Part shown: positions 36,709 through 46,884 of the stretch, one piece after another | Layout: each line of letters starts with the position of its first letter | Numbering within the stretch: the stretch's first letter is position 1 | Source of the DNA: Chlorella sorokiniana | Taxonomy: Eukaryota > Chlorophyta > Trebouxiophyceae > Chlorellales > Chlorellaceae | Direction of reading: 5' to 3' | NCBI GenBank assembly: GCA_025917655.1 | Contig: CP084614.1 | Span: 2,294,001-2,358,000, forward strand | DNA: 64,000 nucleotides | The notes under the pieces: generated by a model | Database searches by the model: none | Seen by the model: only the letters and a program-made list of their open reading frames with translations | Told to the model about the DNA's origin: nothing | Position numbers and translations under genes: made by a program

Positions 36709-37270
36709 CCTGATCCCAGGGCCTGTGCCCCGCCCGCCCTGCTGGGCCTGCGGGGCGGCCCTGCCCCTCGTCCCCGTCTCGTTCCTTTACAGTTGGTCCC
36801 CTCTGCTGCTCTCCTGCCTGACCCGCTGCATGACGCTTCAGTGTCCCCTGCCTGCCCTGTGTCGTTTCCGCCCGCCCGTCTGGCCGCCTCTCGGCTACTG
36901 TGCCGGGGCGGGCCGCGGCGCGTGGCTGTCAGCGGCCTGCTGCTGCCTTGCTGCGGGGCCCCACCTTCCCCCTTTCCATCCCCATTCTGACCCGTGATGG
37001 CGGCCCTGCGGTGGCGTGCGATGGTGCCCACATGCGTAACCGGCGCCCTGCCTCCCCGCCTTCCTGTGTCATTTGCTTCGCTGGCGGCGCTTTGGGTGTG
37101 CTCCCAGGCGCCCTCCGTTCCCCTGCTGCCCCCTGCGCCCGATCCCCGGCTTGGCCGGTGCTTACACCCCGCCCGCCCGCCCGCCTGCGATGCTTAGATG
37201 TTGTACCGGAGCTAGTGGGGTGCACTGCTGTGTGCCCCCAGCGCGTTACCGCGCCTCGCCTCTGTAACAG
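36709..37270 (+). repeat. Left arm of a 560-bp inverted repeat pair
   Basis: The reverse complement is 39523-40085, close to full length with scattered substitutions and small indels. Shared blocks include ctcgttcctttacag, tgacgcttcagtgtcccctg, ggccccaccttccccctttc, gtggcgtgcgatggtgccca and cccaggcgccctccg. Both arms end near ctctgtaa, and the separation is about 2.25 kb. Confidence 0.9.
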
Positions 37271-37275
37271 TCACC

Positions 37276-37600
37276 AGTCACTTGGCCTGTGCCCCTTCTT
37301 CGGGATCGAGCGTTCCTGGCGGTGCTTGCAATACGGAGCTGCTTGGCTTGCTTGCTTTCCCTATCAGGCTGGATCTAGAGGTTCGTTACCGAACCGCCAC
37401 GTCCTGTGACACACAGCAACAACAACACCGCCGGATTGCCACAGAGTTGGCCTGTGCCCCTTCTTCGGGATCAAGCGTTCCTGGCGGTGCTTGCAATACG
37501 GAGCTGCTTGACTTGCTTGCTTTCCCTGTCAGGCTGGATCTAGAGGTTCGTTACCGAACCGCCACGTCCTGTAACACACAACAACAACAACAACGGCGAT
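37276..37600 (+). repeat. Tandem direct repeat, two units of about 165 nt
   Basis: Units at about 37276-37440 and 37446-37600 share ggcctgtgccccttcttcgg, cggtgcttgcaatacggagc and gctggatctagaggttcg. Each contains a small stem, ggttcg-ttac-cgaacc, and ends in an ACA/CAA run. They differ by only a few bases, so the duplication is recent. Confidence 0.9.
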
Positions 37601-38200
37601 TTTTTGCTGCCAATGGTGACTTTGACACCTGCCTGACCGCCCACATCTCGGATTCGTGTTGGGCTGAAAGTTAAGACTCCTCAACAAACAGCCGCATGTT
37701 GTAAGGCTCAGTGCAGCAGGGAGGGGCGCACCACCGCCGTCGCCGGGTGTAGGTTGCCCTAGACTCCTTTGCCGCCGTCCCCGGGCAGCACCCATACCCT
37801 GCAACGCCAGGCAGCCCTTCGTGCTTGGGCCGCATGGCTGCCCTGCCTGCTGCAACGCACGGTTTGGAACGCGGGTCGGCGGGGGTGAGGGGGCCGCCAT
37901 GCCCGCAACGCCGTGCACTCAGCGGCGTGCCTCCCCACCTGCCTGGCTTGCTCTCGCCAGCTTTGGCAAGGCTGGATGGCTGCATCTTGGTCAGGGTGCT
38001 CCGCATGCAGCGATGCTCCTGCCCGCCAGACTCCCTCAGCCTCCTCCCCGCCGCCACGCAAGCGCAAGCACACTCTGACGCCGGCACCCTTGAGCCGCCA
38101 CACCAAAGGAGCAAGGCGGAGAGCCCCGGCCGGGGGCCCACCTGACGAAGCCGCAGCCGCACACCGCGAGGACGCCGGGCGCCGCCTGGCATCAGCGTTG
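37588..38200 (+). repeat. 0.6-kb direct repeat, copy 1
   Basis: Nearly identical to 42245-42826 over the first 490 nt, then diverging with indels to about 38200. The conserved part begins at cgattttttgctgccaatgg. The few differences seen in the first part include a G-run length change, one C/T change and a C-run length change. No recognised coding content. Confidence 0.95.
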
Positions 38201-38295
38201 CTGCCCTTCCGCTGCGGGCACTTGTGGGCCGGCGTGGCTGGTTAGCTGCAATGGTACAACACTAGACGGCAGGCGGTTGCGCTTAGGCATGGGAA

Positions 38296-38752
38296 TCACA
38301 CACCCCCTAATCGCGTGTCGTTGCGTGCGTCATAGCTTGGCTGGCAGCCTAGGCTAGCCGGGCAGGCCTGCCCGGCGTCGGCCATGGCGCCATGCCTTAA
38401 ACTCAGCGGTGAGTCGGGGTGCCCGGCAGGCTGCAACCGGCGCACGAACCAAGAACCCCAGGGTGCCATTGGGCCAAAGACCACTTTGACCTTAGTGAAC
38501 ACGCTCGACAGCTGTACTCACCTCGATCAGTGCGGAGGGGGCGTATGGTGCCGCCAACAGCGCCCGCTCCTCCGTGCTGAGCGGTGATGGCCAGCTGCTC
38601 AATTGCGGCGGGTCAAGGCCGGGCGAGGAGGCCGTTAGTGGCGGCATCTGCAACCTCGCGAATTGCTGGTCCTGGTCCGCTTGCGGTTGTGGCTGCAGTT
38701 GCTGGCGTTGAACGCCTTGGCAAGGCAGCGGCATCGACTGCTGGCTGCTCAT
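38296..38752 (-). CDS. Possible small two-exon gene inside the inverted repeat
   Basis: Not recognised. The minus strand begins MSSQQSMPLPCQGVQRQQLQ, continues Gln/Pro-rich to LAAPYAPSALIE, then has a good donor (gagtacagct after gt) and an acceptor ending ccggttgcag. After that, an in-phase second exon reads PAGHPDSPLSLRHGAM to a stop at 38296. Only ATG, splice signals and an open frame support it. It could be the cargo of whatever the inverted repeat bounds, or chance. Confidence 0.2.
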
Positions 38753-39522
38753 GTCGCACCTTCATCCCACTCAACCGGCCCGATTGGCCCTCCTGCCCCT
38801 CCGCCCTATCGGTGGGTGCTGGGGCAGCGCTGGGCACCGCATGCGCTGCCTACTCTAACCCTCATCCCACGGTGGCCTGACGATGGGAGGGGTGGGAGGA
38901 AGAGGGGGAGGCCTTCTCTTGGAATCTCTTGTGCCCTCGTTTCGCGACATACGCCCTACGGGTGCAGCACAACCGTGAGCATGCCGTTGATGTGCGTCGC
39001 TGTCCTGCTGCTGCTGGAAATAGGCGGATGGATGGCCTCATGCAGTTGCAATTTCTACAGCTAATACTTATCGTGCATGGGACGGGGTGGCCATTGCTGC
39101 TGCTGGGGGCGGGCAGCCGTTCTTCGTGGGGTTGTTGGTGCTGCCCGTGACAGGTATGCAAAGCCCTGCTGCTAACATGTGGCGAGCTGGCAGCTGGCAG
39201 CATGCCAAGCCGGTTGCACCCAGCTGCCCACGGGTCATCGCTTCTGCTGCTTGCATCCGAGCGCTGCTAACTGGCTGTCGGCTGAAAGGCTGGCGCCAGC
39301 AACCGCACCGCGCTGGTTGTCACTCTGGAAGGGGGCCGCTCCAGCCACGCTCTGGGCCCGCTGCTTATGATACGACAACACAAGAGAGTATATACACCAC
39401 CCGCGCACGAGAGTCTGGTAGTGCGGTGCATAGCCATACGTGCGCGCAAGCGGGGGCCTCGCCAACAACAAAGTGCGTCACACTGCACCACTGCCTGATG
39501 CTGCAGAGCAGACTTGACTTAA
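38753..39522. other. Interior of the inverted repeat, nothing recognised
   Basis: Lower-GC unique sequence with no recognisable coding region on either strand. Confidence 0.4.
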
Positions 39523-40085
39523 CTTTTACAGAGACCAGGCGCAGTAAGGCGCTGGGGACACACAGCAGTGCATCCCACTAGCTCCGGTACAACATCTAAG
39601 CATCGCAGGCGGGCGGGCGGGCAGGGGTGTAAGCACCGGCCAAGCCGGGGATCGGGCGCAGAGGGCGGTGGGGGAGCGGAGGGCGCCTGGGAGCACACCC
39701 AAAGCGCCGCCAGCGAAGCAGCAGACACAGGAAGGCGGGGAGGCAGGGCGCCGGTTACGCATGTGGGCACCATCGCACGCCACCGCAGGGCCGCCACCAC
39801 GGGTCAGAACGGGGATGGAAAGGGGGAAGGTGGGGCCCCGCAGCAGGGCGGCAGCAGGCCGCCGACAGCCATGCGACGCAGCCCGCCCCGGCACAGTAGC
39901 CGGGAGGCGGCCAGACAGGCGGGCGGAAACGACACAGGGCAGGCAGGGGACACTGAAGCGCCACGCAGCGGGTCAGGCAGGAGAGTAGCACAGGGGACCA
40001 GCTGTAAAGGAACGAGATGGGGACGAGGGGCAGGGCCGCCCGCAGGCCCAGCAGGGCGAGCAGGGCACAGGCTCCGGGATCAGGC
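39523..40085 (-). repeat. Right arm of the 560-bp inverted repeat pair
   Basis: Reverse complement of 36709-37270. It abuts, with about 140 nt between, the 3' side of LINE-like copy B, so it may be the tail of that element, with 36709-37270 an independent inverted copy. Confidence 0.9.
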
Positions 40086-40221
40086 GCTAGGCATCAGGGA
40101 GTGGGGGAGGCCGCAACTGCAGGCGGCCTTTTTCTGTGAAAAAGAAGGGGTGTGTGGCGGGGATGCGGCCAAGCCAAGCGGAAGGCGCCAGGTCCAGGGC
40201 ATGAAAATCAGCAAGGAGGGA

Positions 40222-41125
40222 CCAACACGCACTGACCGCCGAGCGGCAGGCGGCGGGGGGCCTGTGGGGGCTGAGGCAGCGGCGCGCGGGGGCGCCGCCG
40301 GCTCGCGCGGGGCGGGGGGCTCCTGGCTGGCGGCGGCCGAAGCCGCCGCGCCAGGGGGCTCAGGAGGCTGGGGCTGCCGCAGGAAGCCGTCAAGCGAGCG
40401 CTGGACGAGGCGGGGCTGCTGCTGCTGCTGTTGCTGCTGCTCGCTCCGGCGCCGCAGCGCCGCCGCCGCCAGAGAACGCCGGCCACGGTCCATGGCCTCG
40501 ACAGCCGCCAGGCAGACCACCCCCACCCCGGCGTCAAGGCCGGGCGGGTGCGGGCCAGCCAGATGTTGGCCGGCAAAAGGGGGGCAGGCTGCTCTGCAGG
40601 GGTGGGCGCCGCGGCCGCCAGCGCCGCCTGGACAGCGGCAACAACGGCATGCGCCGCCGGGCAGGCCCAGAAGTGGTGGTGGCGGTCTGGGCGGGGGCCT
40701 GCGCCGCAATCGCACGGCTGGTCGCGGTGCAGGCGGGCTGCGGTGGGGAGGGCATCGCAGGCCAGCCGCCAGAACACCTCCTTCAGCCCATTCTCCCAGG
40801 GCAGGTGCCACGGCCGGCGCATGGCAGCCTGGAGCTCGGGGAGGTGGGAAGGGGAAGGGGGACTGCCGGCGGTGGCGAGCGACGCAAAGGGGGCAAGGCG
40901 AAGGCTGGCACGCTGCTCAGCAGCTGGCGCCGCCAGCAGCGCGGTGGCTGAGCGCACGGTGAGCCGCGCGAAGCTGACGGCCTGGCCAACGGGCAGCCGC
41001 CAGGCCAGGCGAGGGAGGAGGAGGGTGTGGAGGACGTGGGCGGGGAGGGCGGCTGCGGTGGGGCCGCAGCAGCAGCGGCCGCGCGTGCTGCCGCCACCCA
41101 AGCAGCGGGGACCGCCGCCAGCAGA
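40222..41125 (-). mobile_element. LINE-like C-terminal domain fragment, copy B
   Basis: The longer of two related fragments. The minus strand stays open across it. In order: HVLHTLLLPRLAWRLP, ASFARLTVRSATALL-like sequence, LPWENGLKEVFWRLACDALP, then TAARLHRDQPCDCGAGPRPD with RHHHFWACPAA, NIWLAR, CLAAVEAMDRGRRSLA (last in a neighbouring frame) and a Gln-rich tail. The C-x-C then H-H-F-W-x-C order resembles the zinc-binding domain near the C-terminus of non-LTR reverse transcriptases. No reverse transcriptase motif was seen to the right. This is probably a 5'-truncated LINE-type remnant, possibly with 39523-40085 as its 3' tail. Confidence 0.6.
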
Positions 41126-42002
41126 GCTGCAACGCGCTCCGCCGCCACGTGGCGCTGCGCAAACGCCGGGAGGAGGCCAGGGGCGGGTGGCGCACCAGGC
41201 TGACGTAAGCCGCCTGCGTGGGCGCTGCCGCCAGGGCCCGCTCAACTCAAGAGCAGGCCGTAGTGCAACGCCGCCCTCTGGCGCTGCCTCTGGATGAGGG
41301 GAAATGGCACAACACCCACATTGGACAAAGACACCCACCATGCATGCACATGTTGCATCAAGCATGAACAATGAACTCATCAGACGCTTCGCTCAAGCTA
41401 TTCAGGTGCTGATGAAGGATCACAACAGTATTGGCTGGGGATGGACACCAGCAGCATTTGGACCGCCGCTCAATGGTCACGACGGCAGCAGGGCGGCTTG
41501 CCTGTGCGCCAATCATCTCCCTCGCTCGCATTCTGTGGCACCCAAAGGTTCGGTTTTATTCCAACCGCATCTCGTGCCGCTGAGACAGCTCGAGATGGCA
41601 GTCAGTGTAGCAACCCAATGTTCTCTGGCGTCCGCAGTTGCTCATACAGCCGCTTCTGGAGACTAAACACGCCAGGGAAACGCCGCAGTAGCTTGTCCGG
41701 CCGCTAGCTGCTCCCGCGCTGGCAGTTGCTGCCCGCCAACATGGCGACAGTACGAGTTTGCTTCGCAGCTCTAGCCATGCCTGCCAGGAGCTGGTCGCCT
41801 TGTTTCTGGCTTGAACATCTCTGCTAAATAAGAAAGGAGGCTAACGCCAACGTAAGGGCTGTGGCCATCTTCTACAAGAACACCATTGTGGGCAAGTTGC
41901 AGAACCGTCGGCTATATGCAGCTGCATGCAAGTTGCGCTGGGTTGCGTCACATGCGTTTGCTCACACCTTTTACTTTACTTACGATATGAGAAGATAATT
42001 GA
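41126..42002. other. Gap in the repeat island, nothing recognised
   Basis: Mixed lower-GC sequence without a recognisable gene on either strand. Confidence 0.4.
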
Positions 42003-42088
42003 CGTGTTCTTTCTGGGACATCCATGCTGGGCAGACATGCAGCCAGCCCAGATGTTGGCGCCACCGCGGTGCCGGCGACGGGCGGGAC
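42003..42088 (+). repeat. 85-nt dispersed repeat, copy 2
   Basis: Matches 29113-29197 in the same orientation. It lies just left of the degenerate tRNA-like sequence. Confidence 0.8.
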
Positions 42089-42139
42089 CTGACCTGTCGA
42101 ACGGACCCCAGGATTAGTGCGGGAGACGCATGGCCTCCG

Positions 42140-42232
42140 ATTATAATCTTACAGTCCTGTGCTCTTCCAACTATGGTGAGGTTTTGATGATGTCGCATTT
42201 TCCCCCGCACTATCACCGCCCCAAGATCTGGG
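42140..42232 (-). pseudogene. Degenerate copy of the tRNA-Tyr 5' half and its upstream flank
   Basis: The minus strand reads CTCACCATAGTTGG, then AAGAGCACAGGACTGTAAGA, matching the tRNA-Tyr gene from its 5' end through the GTA anticodon with a deletion in the D-arm. The 3' half does not form a T-arm or acceptor. Similarity continues upstream: gttttgatgatgtcgcattt resembles tttttgatgatttggcaatt beside the intact tRNA. So a tRNA-bearing segment was copied, not just the tRNA. Confidence 0.7.
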
Positions 42233-42244
42233 ATACTCTGCTAC

Positions 42245-42826
42245 AGCGGCGATTTTTTGCTGCCAATGGTGACTTTGACACCTGCCTGACCGCCCACATC
42301 TCGGATTCGTGTTGGGCTGAAAGTTAAGACTCCTCAACAAACAGCCGCATGTTGTAAGGCTCAGTGCAGCAGGGAGGGGCGCACCACCGCCGTCGCCGGG
42401 TGTAGGTTGCCCTAGACTCCTTTGCCGCCGTCCCCGGGCAGCACCCATACCCTGCAACGCCAGGCAGCCCTTCGTGCTTGGGCCGCATGGCTGCCCTGCC
42501 TGCTGCAACGCACGGTTTGGAACGCGGGTCGGCGGGGGGTGAGGGGGCCGCCATGCCCGCAACGCCGTGCACTCAGCGGCGTGCCTCCCCACCTGCCTGG
42601 CTTGCTCTCGCCAGCTTTGGCAAGGCTGGATGGTTGCATCTTGGTCAGGGTGCTCCGCATGCAGCGATGCTCCTGCCCGCCAGACTCCCTCAGCCTCCCT
42701 CCCCGCCGCCACGCAAGCGCACTCTGACGCCGGCACACCAGAGGTGCGAGGCGGAGAGCCACGGCCGTGGTCCCACGGCGGAGCACACCACGAGGCCGCC
42801 CGGGCGCCGCCTGGCACCAGCACAGG
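42245..42826 (+). repeat. 0.6-kb direct repeat, copy 2
   Basis: Near-identical to 37588-38200. It follows the tRNA-like sequence directly, whereas copy 1 is separated from the tRNA by the inverted-repeat arm and the 165-nt tandem units. Confidence 0.95.
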
Positions 42827-42874
42827 CATCAGGATGGATGCATGAGGGTCTGTACAGCAAGGCTGCAGTGGCAA

Positions 42875-44220
42875 TCAGCGCGTTGCACACTCCCCTGGCA
42901 CTTGAACATGGCGCTCATAGGGGAAGCTGGCAATGCTTTCACCGTGCACCGGCTGCTGGTATGAATCACAGTGTTTCCGGTTCGCTGCTACTTTACATGG
43001 CGGGGCGGTCAGCCAACCTGCATCGGCTGCTGCTGCGCGGCCCCCTTGCTGATGTGGCGCTGCACCCGCTACGGCGCCGCCGTCGCCCGCCGCACCGCCG
43101 CCCTCCTCCGGCTCTTCCCGATCTATGCAGCGCTGCAGGGCCTCCAGCGCGGCCAGCACCCCGGCAAACTGCTGCTTGCGCTGCTCGAACAGGGCGTCCA
43201 GCGCCGCGCTCTGCTGCTGCAGGTCGGCGATCTCGCGCTCCGTGGCCCCCTGGTCGGCCAGCGTGGCGGAGCGAGCGGGGATCTGCGGCGCGGCAGGAAG
43301 GGGGCAAAGAAACATGCCTCAGAGGATGAGCCGGCTCGGGTGCAGCCCCGCATCAACGCACAGCTCGGTGCGTCGCACGGTGCAGAGCTGTCTGCTCGCG
43401 TTCATCCCCCAGCGCTGCCTCTCTGCGTTCCAAGCAGGCTCCGGGCAGCCATGACCCCCCTCCCCCATCACACACACACACAAACACACACACACACACA
43501 GCGCGGCAGCGCCCTCGCCTGCATGATCTGCCTCCTGACCGCCTCGTACTCCTGCTTGTGCGCCAGCTCCACCCGCGCCTCCGCCAGCTCGCGCTTGCGG
43601 TCCTCGATGTCCCGCTCCGCCTGTGGAGGGGGCGGGCGGGCGGGGCAGGCGCTCGCTGGCCAAGGGGTGTAACTGCGAGGTCGAGGGGCGGGCGCTGCAG
43701 CCAGCCGCGTGCGCTGCACGGCATGCCGGCATGCCGGGCCTTGTGCACACGCTGGAAGGTGTCCGGCGGGCTCGGTGCGGCGCTGCTGCTGCTGCTGCTG
43801 CTGCGCACCTGCTGGATGGAGGCCTGCAGCTGCGCCTGGCGCTCGGCATACAGCTCGCGCTCGGCTTGGAAGGCGCCGCCAGCCGCCGCCAGCTTGGCCA
43901 CGTGGGCCTTCACCGCGTACAGGTCGGCCAGCAGCTCCGGGTGGACGCGCTCCGCTTCCTCCAGGCTGCCGCCGGGCTCCAGGGCCTGGCAGAACTGCAT
44001 GTATCTGCAAGGGGCGGACACGACGGGGCGGTCGACGCGGCGGGCAAGAGCGGAGGCTCACCCCTGGCCCGCCCGCTGCCTTCTGCGAGCCTTCAAGCAT
44101 GCTTGCCTCTCACCTCTTGACCAGCTTTTTGAAGGGAGGCAGCGCGTTGGCAGCCGTGGCGACGGTCTGCGTGAGGTAGCGCTTCCGGATGACAGCCTCC
44201 TCATCCAGAGCAGCGGCCAT
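42875..44220 (-). CDS. THOC7: THO complex subunit 7
   Basis: A small coiled-coil subunit of the THO/TREX complex, which couples transcription to mRNA export in the nucleus. Four exons: MAAALDEEAVIRKRYLTQTV with LPPFKKLVKR (44113-44220), YMQFCQALEPGGSLEEAERV onward with FQAERELYAERQAQLQASIQ, AERDIEDRKRELAEARVELA with HKQEYEAVRRQIMQ, and IPARSATLADQGATEREIAD with LDALFEQRKQQFAGVLAALE. The opening IRKRYLTQT and PPFKKL and the heptad-rich middle match plant and animal THO7. The last 70 codons are Gly/Ala-rich and unlike the family, so the true end may be earlier. Introns contain CA and CTG repeats. Part of its last exon is duplicated at 30697-30870. Confidence 0.85.
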
Positions 44221-44714
44221 GTTTGCAAGGTTTGATTGAGAAGCAGGCTGGCAAAGGAACGCTTCCAGCGACTGCGACGTCAAACACCAAGGGGGCGCAG
44301 CGTGCGATGTCCTTCTTTCAGAGCTGGATGGTATGTGGATCAGTATGAGCAAGGGCAGCAACCAAACGCCGCGATCATTGCAGAAGGCCTTCGAAGGGCG
44401 GGCCAGCGTGTCGCTGACGGGGCTTGTATCGCTTGTAGCGTTGCCCGTCGTTCTATTGCGCTACCCACTGAATCGGAGGTTTCGGGGAAATTTCAGGGGT
44501 CTTGGAGACGCGACACTCAATTGTGCCGTGTTTTGTTCGCCGCAACTTTTCTTTGGCAGCTGTTTGCGGCTATGAAGCCCAACCTGACAGTTATGCTACA
44601 TTAGTTGTGTGTTGATCCTCACACCTGGCCTGCAGCCGCCAAGGAGACAGCTCCCGCAGCGGTGGGTGGCGGCAGCCGGCGACAGCGCCGCCGTGCCTGG
44701 CCTTCACGCGGCGC
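44221..44714. promoter_or_regulatory. Divergent upstream region of THOC7 and the RING gene
   Basis: About 490 nt between opposite start codons, lower in GC than the exons on both sides. A shared promoter is inferred from layout. Confidence 0.4.
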
Positions 44715-46406
44715 ATGGCAGCTGCGTGCGGCACCTGCGCCATCTGCTTGGCGGAGCTGCAGCCGCAGGACGAGGCGTTCCTGGAGGACTGCTGGCATCA
44801 CTTCCACTTCGATGTGCGTGCTGGGGACAGCCTTTCTCGGTACCTAGGCATCGCTCGCCTCACGCTGCTGCCGTGCCCCCTATCCCGCAGTGCATCCGGC
44901 GCTGGGCAGAGTCGCAGCTGGAGCAGGGGGCGGGGCAGCATGCTGGCGTGCCCGCTGTGCCGCCGCCCCTTTGCCTCTGCGATTTACGACTGCCACGACA
45001 CGGCCTTTCGGTGGGCACCTGGCATCGATGCGCTCCTGTGCTGGTTTTGTGCTGGCCGTGTGGCCCACGTGCCGCTGCCCGCCTCATGAGTGGCGGATAT
45101 CTCCTGCATCAACAATACAATTAGCATTGCTGTTCTTACGCCGCAGGCGCCACGTGTTCCTGCCGCGGTCTGGCGCGCTGCCGACGGCGCCGCCCGGTAC
45201 CGCCGGCTCGCTGCCGCTCACCGCCGCGCACCGCCGCCGCCCGCGCCGTCTACTCCTCGCCGCCGGACGCCGCGCAGCGCGCGCGCCTGCAGCGGCAGAG
45301 GCTGGGGCCGGGGCAGGCGGGGCGGGGCGAGATGGAGGCGTTTGTCGCCCGAGAGCTGCAGGCCCTGCTGCTGCAGCAAGACGTGGGGCTGGTGGCGCAG
45401 CACACGCTGGGCACGCTGCGCAACGCCGCAGCAGCGACGCGCCCCAGCAACGCAGCCGTGCGTGGCGCAGCAGCCAGACCAGCGAATGGTACAGGCAGTC
45501 AGAGGCAGGCGGGCAACAGCAGCGGCGCGCCGCTCCCGGAGGTCGCCGCCCAGCTAGCGGCGGCGGCGGCGCCCTTCGTCTTTGAGCACGCCGAGCGCTT
45601 CGCCTGGGAGGTGGCCGCCTTTGCAGCCTCGCCCTGCGCCAGCATGGCAGCCTACGACCGCCAGACCCAGCTGATGGATGCGTCAGCGGCGGCGGCGGCG
45701 GCGGCGGCGGGCGCCAGCGCAGCGCGGCAGCAGCTGGGGGAGAGGGCCGCGCTGCAAGCAGGCACGGCAGGTTCTTCGGGCGCCCGACGGCAGTCTAGAG
45801 AGGGGCAGCAGCAGCGATGATGGCGGCTACCCAGGTAGCAGCGGCAGCAGCGGCAGCGAGGAGCGGCGGCGGGGGCGGGGCCGGCGGATGCGCAGCGGTC
45901 TGACAGCGAGGGCTACCTTGGCTTGCTGCTCTTGCAGGGCAGCCAGCGGCGGCCTCGGCAGCAGCAGGAGCAGAGCCAGCAGCCTGCCGATCCCTCACAA
46001 GCAGCCCAGGACACCGCAGAGGGCGGCGGCGGCAGGGCTGGCTACCGCCACAGCGGGGGCGGAAGCAGGAGCGCCAGCCCCTCCGGGAGAGGTGATGGCG
46101 GCAGGAAAGCGCGGCGACAGCGCGAAGCAAGCAGCAGCAGGAGCGGGAGTCCCAGCGGGAACCGCTCGCCGCGACATCGCCGCCAACACCGCAAGAGCCG
46201 CCCGGCGGCGGCGGCGTGAGCGTGAGGACGGCAGCCGCAGCCGCAGCCCAGAGCGGCGGCGCAACGGCGGCTCCTGCCTTGCCGACGAGGGTGCGCCGTA
46301 TCGAGAAAACGGCAGCCCCCAGCCGGCAGCTGCAGCTGAGCTGGCAGCCTTGCGGGAGCGGGCACGGGCCGCGCTGCAGCAGCACCGGCAGCGCCAGGCG
46401 GGATGA
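44715..46406 (+). CDS. TOPORS-like RING-H2 protein
   Basis: Near the N-terminus, CGTCAICLAELQPQDEAFLE then DCWHHFHFDCIRRWAE and ACPLCRRPF form a C3H2C3 RING, followed by SAIYDC as in TOPORS-type ligases. The second exon starts with CIRRWAE, and a one-base slip in the G run near 44930 precedes the last Cys pair. Next come RRHVFLPRSGALP-like sequence, EMEAFVARELQALLLQQDVG, FVFEHAERFAWEVAAFAASP and AYDRQTQLM. The C-terminus is Ala/Arg/Gln-rich with Ser-Arg repeats (GSRSRSPERRR) and ends ALQQHRQRQAG. The TOPORS family joins ubiquitin and SUMO to nuclear proteins. The start is the ATG directly before the RING. The frame near 45690-45900 is uncertain. Confidence 0.75.
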
Positions 46407-46884
46407 GCCCGGCAGCAGGCGCCCTGCTGTTGCCCTCTGCATGGCTCTCTCATAGCCATTGCCATTGCATGTAATTAACAGGCATTATTGTTGTTGACAA
46501 ATTGCCCAGGCGCCTCCCAAGGTTGTTGTGCCGACGTGCAATAATCTAGCAGCGCTGCAGGCAGCGGCTGGTGGCAGCAGCGGTATCAGCACCGCGTCGC
46601 AGCTTGCCACCAGCATGGGGCCACAGCAAGGCAAGTGGAGCCCACCTTACAGCCTGAAGTATGAACCAAAGCATGATAACTTTACGGCAGTCCAAGAAGT
46701 ACTGTGTCAAGGTGTCAATCTAAAACCTGTCGGCAGCGGCCGCACGGTGGGTATATCATTCTGCCGCGGGCAGCAGAGCGCTGCCATAATTTGATTTCGA
46801 TCTTCCATCAGCAGCTGTGACTATAGCAAGCAATCAACGCAATAAGCCAGCGCTCTGAGTTGCAGCCAAACTTGAAGGGAGGGG
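46407..46884. other. Intergenic, nothing recognised
   Basis: Probably the RING gene 3' UTR and the CHL1 promoter. An open stretch at 46528-46794 has no ATG at its start and no recognisable similarity. Confidence 0.35.

Noticed and set aside
36542-42232. A tRNA-derived SINE family
   Set aside because: The sequence shared by the tRNA and its relic extends upstream of the tRNA, not downstream from its 3' end with a tail, so this is segmental duplication.
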